Source of the DNA: a bacterium HR32
Lineage (GTDB): Bacteria > Sysuimicrobiota > Sysuimicrobiia > Sysuimicrobiales > Sysuimicrobiaceae
Assembly: GCA_002898935.1 (NCBI GenBank)
Contig: BEII01000071.1
Span: forward strand, 1-7,529
Direction of reading: 5' to 3'
DNA length: 7,529 bases
Of this stretch, positions 1-5,957 are shown one piece after another. The position numbers were made by a program, and so were the translations under genes. Positions within the stretch are counted from its first letter, which is position 1. The number at the start of each line of letters is the position of its first letter. The notes under the pieces are model-generated. The model worked only from the letters and a program-made list of their open reading frames with translations. It was not told where the DNA came from and did not search any database.

Positions 1-526
1 CGATCTGAGCGTCCGTCCACCCCAGCCGCTTGAGCAGGGTCTTGTTGAAGTACAGGGGCCGCGCCTCCGTGTCCTGGGGGATGCCCCAGGTCTGGCCCCG
101 GAACCGCACCGCCTGCCACAGGGTAGGGATGATGTCCGAGAACTGCGGGTAGCGTTGCACCGCGGCGTCCAACGGCGCGATGAAGCCGCCCGCGGCCCAC
201 GTGGCGCTGAGCGCCGCGGAGGCCTGCACGATGTCCGGCGCGTTGCCGCTCTGGAAGGCGAGCAGCACGCGGCGCAGGTACGGGTCCCAGTCCGTGGTGT
301 CGAAGAACCCCTCCACCCGCACCTGTACGCCCGCACCCTCCCGCGCCAGCTCCCGGTTCAGCCGCTCCGCGGCAGTCTGCAGGTTGGTAAACCGTGTCAC
401 GGACGGGTTGTCGGGCCCGATGGTCCAGGCCTGCAAGGTTACGGTCCGGGTCTGGGCTCCTACGCCCCCTGCCCACGCCAGCAGAGCGAAGAGCATCACG
501 CCTACGTGCCACCGGAGTCTCCTCAC
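1..526 (-). CDS. Extracellular solute-binding protein, family 1 (MalE/UgpB-like), C-terminus beyond the window
   Basis: The first 175 residues of a periplasmic receptor are visible; the rest is cut off by the left window edge (family length is usually 400-450 aa). The start is GTG 526. Residues 1-24 form a Sec signal peptide: basic n-region (RRLRWH), hydrophobic core 8-19, and cleavage likely after VGA (22-24) before Gln25, without a lipobox Cys. The mature part shows the SBP_bac_1 pattern: first strand VTLQAW (29-34), an amphipathic helix rich in Glu/Arg/Asn, then LLAFQSGNAPDIV, and the block WGIPQDTEARPLYFNKTLL, where the NK-LL element marks the lobe crossover. This family normally works with a MalF/MalG-type pair of separate permeases for sugars, polyols or glycerol 3-phosphate, so it probably starts another transporter gene set to the left and does not serve the fused permeases. 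It may still be cotranscribed with them. The ligand cannot be read from this half. Confidence 0.85.
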   Translation of the reverse strand, partial: MRRLRWHVGVMLFALLAWAGGVGAQTRTVTLQAWTIGPDNPSVTRFTNLQTAAERLNRELAREGAGVQVRVEGFFDTTDWDPYLRRVLLAFQSGNAPDIVQASAALSATWAAGGFIAPLDAAVQRYPQFSDIIPTLWQAVRFRGQTWGIPQDTEARPLYFNKTLLKRLGWTDAQI

Positions 527-533
527 GCTTTCC

Positions 534-539
534 ACCTCC
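534..539 (-). promoter_or_regulatory. Strong ribosome binding site that fixes the start of the last binding protein
   Basis: The minus strand reads GGAGGT 7 nt before the GTG at 526, a near-perfect Shine-Dalgarno with ideal spacing. This selects that GTG over the ATG ten codons downstream, which would leave only a shortened signal peptide without its basic n-region. The site lies in the 39-nt gap (527-565) after the ATPase stop. That gap shows no stable hairpin plus T-run and no recognisable promoter boxes. Confidence 0.75.
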
Positions 540-565
540 CTTCGGGTCTTTCGGGCACAACCCCC

Positions 566-1639
566 TCACGCACCCTCGGCTCCCAACCTCCCTTCCGGCG
601 CCGGAAGCAGGTAGGCGCCTGTCTCGTCGAACCGCAGCCGGACCTCCTGGCCGGACCGCAGGTCCCGTCCCTCCCGGTACGGCCGGCTGGCCAGCACCTC
701 ACCGGCCGGGGTCTCCACCAGGTACTCCACCGAGGTACCGAGGAAGAACGCGCTACGCACCAGCCCCGGAAGCCCCGTACCGTCCGGGGCCACCACCACC
801 GCCTCTGGTCGGACCATGAGGGTCACCCTCCCCTCGCGCACGCCGTCCTGGGTGAACGGGAACCGGTACCCGGCCACCTCCACCGCGCCGTCCCGGTAGG
901 TGGCGTCCAGGAGGTTCGCCTCGCCGATGAAGTCCGCCACGAACCTCGTGGCGGGCTTCCGGTACACCTCCTCGGGGGTTCCCACCTGTTCTACCCGGCC
1001 TTCGTTCATCACCACGACCACGTCGGAGAGCGCCAGCGCCTCGGACTGGTCGTGGGTCACGTACACGCTGGTGATGCCCAGCCGCTGCTGCAACGTCCGG
1101 ATCTCCGCCCGCACCCGCCGGCGCAACTTGGCGTCCAGGTTGCTGAGGGGCTCGTCGAACAGCAGCACCCGGGGCTGCATGACGAGAGCCCGGGCCAGGG
1201 CCACGCGCTGCTGCTGTCCGCCGCTGAGCTGCGCGGGGTAGCGGCCCGAGGCCTGGGGAAGCCCCACCAGCTCCAGCGCTTCCAGCACTCTCCGCCGCAC
1301 CTCTGCGGCGGGCAGCCGCTGCACCCTGAGCCCGTAGGCCACGTTCTCGAAAACGGTCAGGTGGGGGAACAGGGCGTAGGACTGGAACACCATGGTCACC
1401 CCGCGCCGCGCCGCGGGGAGCTCGGTCACGTCCTCGCCCGCGATCCACACGCGCCCGCTCGTCGGCCGCTCCAGCCCTGCGACGATCCGCAGGGTCGTGG
1501 TCTTGCCGCAGCCCGAGGGCCCGAGCAGCGTCACCAGCTTGCCCTCCGGCACCTCCAGGTCCACCCGGTCCACGGCCACCACAGGCCCAAACCGCTTCGT
1601 GACCCCCACGAGCCGGACGGGAACTCCCACGCCCTTCAC
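566..1639 (-). CDS. afuC: ABC importer ATPase, AfuC/FbpC type with TOBE domain
   Basis: Cytoplasmic ATPase for the long permease, 357 aa. All motifs are present: A-loop Phe17, Walker A 40-48 (GPSGCGKTT), Gln86, signature LSGGQ 138-142, Walker B ending in Asp162-Glu163, D-loop 166-169 (SNLD), switch His196. A C-terminal TOBE-type domain (VRPEAVVV, near residue 275) follows. The chosen GTG (1639) shares the sequence GTGA with the permease stop, a 4-nt overlap typical of coupled genes. A second GTG at 1630 would remove only three residues and leave the fold intact; neither has a strong Shine-Dalgarno (GGTGCGG before the first, AAGG close before the second), so reinitiation after the permease is likely. 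It is clearly paralogous to the ATPase at 4870-5955, sharing motif spacing exactly but differing in linker and TOBE sequence. It completes the receptor-permease-ATPase unit. Substrate is inferred only from the receptor. Confidence 0.94.
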   Translation of the reverse strand: MKGVGVPVRLVGVTKRFGPVVAVDRVDLEVPEGKLVTLLGPSGCGKTTTLRIVAGLERPTSGRVWIAGEDVTELPAARRGVTMVFQSYALFPHLTVFENVAYGLRVQRLPAAEVRRRVLEALELVGLPQASGRYPAQLSGGQQQRVALARALVMQPRVLLFDEPLSNLDAKLRRRVRAEIRTLQQRLGITSVYVTHDQSEALALSDVVVVMNEGRVEQVGTPEEVYRKPATRFVADFIGEANLLDATYRDGAVEVAGYRFPFTQDGVREGRVTLMVRPEAVVVAPDGTGLPGLVRSAFFLGTSVEYLVETPAGEVLASRPYREGRDLRSGQEVRLRFDETGAYLLPAPEGRLGAEGA

Positions 1640-3843
1640 CCCGCACCCACGGGCGCCACCCGCGCCTGTAGCCTCCGGTGACCGAGCTGCAGGCCCACCA
1701 CCACCGCCACCAGCACCAGGGTGAGCACCGAAGCCAGGGCGGCGCCACGCCCCTGGCTGCCGTACTCCAAGTACGACAGGATCTGCGTCGTGGCCAGGTT
1801 GTGCTGCGGCGTGATGAGGAAGATCACCTGGCTCACCGCGGTCATGGCCCGCACGAAGGCGAACACCAAGCCCGACAGCAGCGCGGACCCCGCGAGCGGC
1901 ACCACCACCCGCCGCAGGGTGGTGGCGGCACCGGCCCGCAGGACCGTGCTCGCCTCCTCCAGAGCCCGGTCGATCTGCTCCAGGGCCGCCACCGCGGCCC
2001 GGATGGCCACGGGCATGTTCCGGAACACGAAGGCCAGGACGATCACCAGCTCCGTGCCCGTGAGGAGGAGCGGCCCCTGGTTGAACGCCAGCACGTAGCC
2101 GATCCCCATCACCGTGCCCGGTGTGGCGAACGACAGCATGGCGCTGAACTCCAACCACCGCCGGCCCGGGAAGGACACCCGGCTCACCAGGTAGCCGATG
2201 AGGAACCCCACCAGGACGGACGGCAGGGCGGCGTAGGCGGACAGCAGGACCGTGGTCCGCAGGACCTGCCAGCCCTGCGGGTGCAGGTCCTGCAGGTGGC
2301 GCAGGGTGAACGTGTAGTCGAACCCCCACAGCCGCGTCACCGCACCCACGAACACCGAGCCGTACAGCACCGCCACCAACACCATCCACAGGATAAAGAG
2401 CCCCGAACCGGCCCAGTCCAGCCAGCCGGGCAGGGACTGGGGCCGGCTCGCCGAAGGCCGCCCCGTCACCGTCACGTACGACGCCCCACCCACCCACCGG
2501 CGCTGCAGCACGAACACGCCGAGCGTGAGGGCCAGCAGGACCACGCCGTAGGAGGCCGCCTCGTGCGGGTTGTAGCGGCCCACGATGGCGAAGAACACCT
2601 CGGTGGCCAAGAACGGCTTGCCGCCACCGACCACGATGGGGTTGGCGAAGTCCGCCAGGCTCTCGATGGCCACGAGCAGAAAGGCGTTCGCCAGGCCCGG
2701 CCGCGCCAGCGGCCAGGTGACCGTCCGCAGGAGGTGACCGGGCGCAGCTCCGAGGGTCTGTGCGGCCTCCTCCAGGCTCGCGTCCATGGCGCGCACCACG
2801 CCCACCAGCACGAGATACGCGATGGGGGTGTACGCGAGCACCTGCGCCACCGCGACACCGAGGGGCCCGAAGAACACGTCCGTGGACAGCCTCAACAGGT
2901 GGTGCGTCACAAAGCCCCGGCGGCCGAACAGGTACAGCATCGCCAGCCCCAGCACGAAGGGCGGGGTGATGATGGGCAGGACCGACAGGGGCGCAAACAG
3001 CCTCCGGGTGGGCAGGCGCGACCGCTCGGACAGCAGTGCGAACAGGAACCCGAGAGCGGTGGACACCGCACCCACCACCACCGCCAGGAGCACGCTGTTG
3101 CGGAAGGCGCCGAACCCCAAATACAGCGCCGCGAGAGCGGCAGCGCCCAGGCCTGCCATCAGCGCGGTGCGCAACGCGCCGCGGCCTCTCCCGAACGCCA
3201 GGACTGCCATGGCGCAGGCCAGCCCCACGCCGAGGGCCCAGGCGGCCTCGTTGCGCGCCGTGCCCGGGTGGTCCAGCGCCAGGAACGCAGGCGACGTGAG
3301 CGTCCGCCAAAGCACGCCGGTCTGGAAGCTACCGTCCACCCACACGCTGGCCACCACCACCGCGCCGAGGGGCAGCAGGATGAACACCGCCACGAACGCC
3401 GCGGCCCACAGCACCGCGGCAGCCAGGAACGGATCGGCGAACACCAGACCCGAGAGCGACAACCCGACGCCTGCCAGGGTGAGGAAGCCGAGGAGAGCGC
3501 CGGCAGCTCCGGGTCCCAGCGGGGTCCCGCGCACAGCCACGAGCGCCGCCGCCAGCACGAAGCCCAGCCCGCCCAACACCACCGCGGCCCAGCCCCGCAC
3601 CCGGTCCGGCGCAGGCCACGCGGCCACGATCACCGAAAGAGCTGCTGCGGCCAGCACAGCCGCCGCGAGGGGGTCGCGGTTTGCCAGCAGGATTCCTGTG
3701 GAGTCCGCAACCCACGACCCGAGGTCCCGGCCCGCCCGCGCCCACGGCAGCGCGCCGGCCCACAGCAAGCTGGCAAGCCCCCAGCCCGCGAGGGTCAGCT
3801 GGGGGGCCGGCCGCACCGCCGCAGACGCGAGCGTACCCTTCAC
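1636..3843 (-). CDS. afuB: ABC importer permease, long fused AfuB/FbpB type with extra N-terminal membrane helices
   Basis: Inner-membrane channel, 735 aa, with two permease domains in one chain. The canonical core resembles the permease at 5958-7529, but about 200 residues are added. Residues 1-145 carry about four extra hydrophobic helices (near 17-34, 58-76, 85-104, 112-134). About 63 residues holding two more helices (201-217, 226-245) are inserted between the first core helix (149-168) and the next (249-273). EAA loops: 359-365 (EAAQTLG, canonical) and 630-636 (EASTVLR, with Arg at the usual Gly). From memory, AfuB-type permeases are also long (about 700 aa), which supports pairing with the AfuA-like receptor just upstream. 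The GTG start lies 7 nt after that gene's stop, with GAGG 5 nt before it. The stop overlaps the following ATPase start by 4 nt, so coupling is likely. Permease identity is firm; the afuB name rests on neighbours and length. Confidence 0.92.
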   Translation of the reverse strand: MKGTLASAAVRPAPQLTLAGWGLASLLWAGALPWARAGRDLGSWVADSTGILLANRDPLAAAVLAAAALSVIVAAWPAPDRVRGWAAVVLGGLGFVLAAALVAVRGTPLGPGAAGALLGFLTLAGVGLSLSGLVFADPFLAAAVLWAAAFVAVFILLPLGAVVVASVWVDGSFQTGVLWRTLTSPAFLALDHPGTARNEAAWALGVGLACAMAVLAFGRGRGALRTALMAGLGAAALAALYLGFGAFRNSVLLAVVVGAVSTALGFLFALLSERSRLPTRRLFAPLSVLPIITPPFVLGLAMLYLFGRRGFVTHHLLRLSTDVFFGPLGVAVAQVLAYTPIAYLVLVGVVRAMDASLEEAAQTLGAAPGHLLRTVTWPLARPGLANAFLLVAIESLADFANPIVVGGGKPFLATEVFFAIVGRYNPHEAASYGVVLLALTLGVFVLQRRWVGGASYVTVTGRPSASRPQSLPGWLDWAGSGLFILWMVLVAVLYGSVFVGAVTRLWGFDYTFTLRHLQDLHPQGWQVLRTTVLLSAYAALPSVLVGFLIGYLVSRVSFPGRRWLEFSAMLSFATPGTVMGIGYVLAFNQGPLLLTGTELVIVLAFVFRNMPVAIRAAVAALEQIDRALEEASTVLRAGAATTLRRVVVPLAGSALLSGLVFAFVRAMTAVSQVIFLITPQHNLATTQILSYLEYGSQGRGAALASVLTLVLVAVVVGLQLGHRRLQARVAPVGAG

Positions 3844-3850
3844 GCGCCCC

Positions 3851-4873
3851 TCACTTCGGCAGCGGGAACACCTCGTCCGTCCACCGCTTCACCAGACGGT
3901 CGCGGACCGCGGCGCTGCCGTACTTCACGAAATCGTACTTGATGACCCGGAACGCCTCGAACCGCGGCGCCACGGGCGGGATGGGGGTCTTGCTGTTGGA
4001 CGGGATCTGGTAGGACTGCCCCTTCTCCGGCCCCAGGCGCTGCGCTTCGGGCGTCAGGGCCCACTCGATGAACGCCACCGCCGCAGCTCGGCTCGGAGCG
4101 CCCTTCACCAGGCTGAGCCCGCCGATCTCGTACCCGGTCCCGTCGCGGGGCGCACCGTAGCTGATGGGGAAGCCCTTCAGCACCTGGTCCACCGCGTCGT
4201 GGATGAACGTGATGCCCACCGCCACCTCGCCGCGGCCGGTGAGCTGGCCGGGGGCGGCGCCGCTGCGGGTGTACTCCGCCACGTTCCGGTGGACTTGCTT
4301 GAGGAGGTCGAAGGCTTGTTGCTCCCCGTACACCTGTACGAGGGTAGCCAACATCGTGTACCCGGTCCCCGAGGTGTTGGGGTTGGGGTACGCCACCAGC
4401 CCCCGGTAGCGTGCGTCTGCGAGGTCTCGCCACGTCCTCGGCACAGGCGCCCCGCGCTCGCGCAACACCCGCTCGTTGAGGGCCCAGCCCAGGATGCCCG
4501 CGTACAGCGGGATGTACTTGCCCGCCACGGCCTCGCGCAGCTCTGGCCGCAGGTCTCCCCAGCTCCGAGGCCTGTAGGCCTCCGTGAGCCCTTCCTCAAA
4601 GGCCACCATGTGGGGGTCGCCGGTGCCGCCGAACCACACGTCGAAGCTCGGGTTCCGGCGCTCCGCCCGTAGCCGCGCCAGGCCCTCCCCGGAGCTCAGC
4701 CGCACGTAGTCCAGGGCAATCCCCGTGGCTCTGGGGAACTCCTCCTTGATGGCGTCACACCACGCGGGGTTCGGGCTGCAGAGCACCACCACCCGCTGGG
4801 CGGGAGCGGCCCCTGAACCTGCGGGGACCAACAACAGGAACACCACCACCGCCATGAACACCGCCCGCATCAC
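3851..4873 (-). CDS. afuA: Periplasmic substrate-binding protein, AfuA-like (COG1840); probable sugar-phosphate receptor
   Basis: Type II periplasmic receptor of an ABC importer, 340 aa from GTG 4873 or 339 from ATG 4870. An N-terminal Sec signal peptide (hydrophobic core about residues 4-17) ends near A23/A25. There is no lipobox: Cys32 follows VVVL inside the first mature strand. Family landmarks in order are Cys32 and Cys39, the FDVWFGGTGDPH block (77-88), NPNTSGTG (164-171, a likely anion-binding helix start), YTRSGAAP (201-208) and the C-terminal IPSNSKT (290-296). At the position where FbpA-type ferric receptors carry a Tyr-Tyr pair, this protein has His225-Asp226, and Glu249 follows 23 residues later. 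That spacing equals the His205/Asp206/Glu229 ligands I recall for Actinobacillus AfuA, which binds hexose phosphates. Family assignment is firm; sugar-phosphate specificity is inferred, and a phosphonate or another phosphorylated ligand is possible. The start overlaps the ATPase stop; the long permease follows after 7 nt, giving the order afuA-afuB-afuC. Confidence 0.9.
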   Translation of the reverse strand: MMRAVFMAVVVFLLLVPAGSGAAPAQRVVVLCSPNPAWCDAIKEEFPRATGIALDYVRLSSGEGLARLRAERRNPSFDVWFGGTGDPHMVAFEEGLTEAYRPRSWGDLRPELREAVAGKYIPLYAGILGWALNERVLRERGAPVPRTWRDLADARYRGLVAYPNPNTSGTGYTMLATLVQVYGEQQAFDLLKQVHRNVAEYTRSGAAPGQLTGRGEVAVGITFIHDAVDQVLKGFPISYGAPRDGTGYEIGGLSLVKGAPSRAAAVAFIEWALTPEAQRLGPEKGQSYQIPSNSKTPIPPVAPRFEAFRVIKYDFVKYGSAAVRDRLVKRWTDEVFPLPK

Positions 4874-5955
4874 GACCTCCCTCCTCCCCTTTGGTCGTCC
4901 GTCCGCTCTTCCTCAACCACCCTCAACCTCTCGGCCGGCAGCTCCAAGCTGACCTCGGCCTGAGGCGCCAGCGGTTCGTCCGCGCGCACGTCTACGATCC
5001 ACACAAGCCCCGCGGCCTCCACGGTGACCCGCCGCACCGCACCCAAGAAGGTGGCCGACCGCACGCGGCCGCGCAGGACGTTCGGCTTGCCGTCCACTGG
5101 CTCCTGGCGGACCCGCACCTCCTCCGGGCGCACCGCCAGGACGACCCGCCTCCCCGAGGCCCCCTGCAGGCCGTCCACGTGCAGCTCCACCCCGCCGGCG
5201 CGTACCCGGCCTGGGGCTACGACCTCCGCGGGGACGAAGTTCGCGAGCCCCACGAACTCCGCCACGAACCGACTGGCGGGGTTGCGGTACACATCCTCCG
5301 GTGTACCCACCTGGAGGACGCGTCCGTGGTTGAGGACCGCCACCCGGTCCGAAAGCGCCAGGGCCTCCTCCTGGTCGTGGGTGACGTACACCGTGGTCTG
5401 CCCCAGGCGCCGCTGCAGCTCCCGGAGCTCGTCCCGCACCCGCAGCCGCAGCTTCGCGTCCAGGTTGCTGAGCGGCTCGTCCAGCAGCAGCACCTCGGGC
5501 TCCACCACCAGAGCGCGGGCGAGCGCCACCCGTTGCTGCTGCCCGCCCGACAGCTGGTGCGGGTACTTGGCCTCATGGCCCAAGAGCCCGACGAGCTCCA
5601 GCACGCGCGCCACGCGGTCGCGCGCTCGCGCGGGGGGCACCCGGCGCATCCGCAGGCCGTAGCCCACGTTCTCGGCGACCGTCATGTGCGGGAACAACGC
5701 GTACTCCTGGAACACCATCGCGGTCCCGCGGGCGTGGGGCGGCAGGTGGGTGATGCGCCGGTCCCGCAGGAACACGTCGCCCGCGTCAGGGGTGTGGAAG
5801 CCTGCCACCACCCGCAACAGGGTCGTCTTGCCGCATCCGGAAGGGCCCAGGAGGGTGAAAAAGCAGCCCTCCTCGATCTCCAGCGACACCCCGTCCACGG
5901 CTACGGCGGCGCCGAACCGCTTGACCACGTTCACCAGCCGGAGGTGTGCTGCCAC
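4870..5955 (-). CDS. ABC importer ATPase, FbpC/PotA type with TOBE domain
   Basis: Cytoplasmic ATPase that drives the permease encoded just upstream; 361 aa, typical of the FbpC/PotA/MalK class (about 350 aa). The full catalytic set is intact: A-loop Phe14, Walker A 37-45 (GPSGCGKTT), Q-loop Gln83, signature LSGGQ 135-139, Walker B ending in Asp159-Glu160, D-loop 163-166 (SNLD), switch His193. After about residue 240 comes a C-terminal TOBE-type beta domain, recognisable by VRPEEV near 270, which in this class usually has a regulatory or dimerising role. The GTG start is chosen because it lies 2 nt after the permease stop (TGA-CG-GTG), the homology begins right there (LVNVVKRFG), and a GGTGG sits 7 nt upstream. 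The last codons before the stop are purine-rich and double as the Shine-Dalgarno of the next gene. The substrate follows the permease and is unknown. Confidence 0.95.
   Translation of the reverse strand: MAAHLRLVNVVKRFGAAVAVDGVSLEIEEGCFFTLLGPSGCGKTTLLRVVAGFHTPDAGDVFLRDRRITHLPPHARGTAMVFQEYALFPHMTVAENVGYGLRMRRVPPARARDRVARVLELVGLLGHEAKYPHQLSGGQQQRVALARALVVEPEVLLLDEPLSNLDAKLRLRVRDELRELQRRLGQTTVYVTHDQEEALALSDRVAVLNHGRVLQVGTPEDVYRNPASRFVAEFVGLANFVPAEVVAPGRVRAGGVELHVDGLQGASGRRVVLAVRPEEVRVRQEPVDGKPNVLRGRVRSATFLGAVRRVTVEAAGLVWIVDVRADEPLAPQAEVSLELPAERLRVVEEERTDDQRGGGRS
4876..4885 (-). promoter_or_regulatory. Ribosome binding site inside the ATPase 3' end
   Basis: On the minus strand this tract reads AGGAGGGAGG and lies within the last sense codons (…GGGRS) of the upstream ATPase gene. 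It is followed by TCGTGATG, in which the ATPase stop (TGA) overlaps two adjacent in-frame candidate starts. AGGAGG lies 6 nt from the GTG and 9 nt from the ATG; GGGAGG lies 5 nt from the ATG. Both starts are well served, so the site does not settle which is used, but it predicts strong, translationally coupled synthesis of the binding protein, which importers usually need in excess over the membrane parts. Confidence 0.75.
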
Positions 5956-5957
5956 CG

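Noticed and set aside
527..565. Possible terminator or repeat in the only longer intergenic gap.
   Set aside because: TTCGGG occurs twice (541-546, 550-555) as a short direct repeat, and only a 3-bp stem can be drawn; there is no stable hairpin with a T-run.
566..3310. Apparent 914-residue minus-strand fusion ending in an ATPase.
   Set aside because: Only the last 357 residues are real; the upstream part is an out-of-frame reading of the permease. The ATPase has its own coupled start at 1639.
1678..3942. Plus-strand open frame of 754 codons antisense to the long permease.
   Set aside because: Its product is rich in His, Gln, Arg and Pro with no recognisable domain. It mirrors the third-position G/C bias of the minus-strand permease; such long antisense frames are expected in DNA this GC-rich.
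2786..4672. Plus-strand open frame of 628 codons across the permease and receptor genes.
   Set aside because: Composition is Ala/Arg/Thr/Pro-rich without motifs, and it crosses two well-supported minus-strand genes; it is a shadow frame.
4776..4790. Lipoprotein signal in the AfuA-like receptor (VVVLC at residues 28-32).
   Set aside because: The cysteine lies after a separate signal peptide with its own cleavage site near residue 23-25, and VVVL is the first mature beta strand; the -1 and -3 residues do not fit a good lipobox.
566..4873. Ferric iron uptake system (the default label for these families).
   Set aside because: The receptor lacks the Tyr pair used for Fe(III), and no Fur-like site or siderophore gene is visible; an iron role is not excluded but has no support here.
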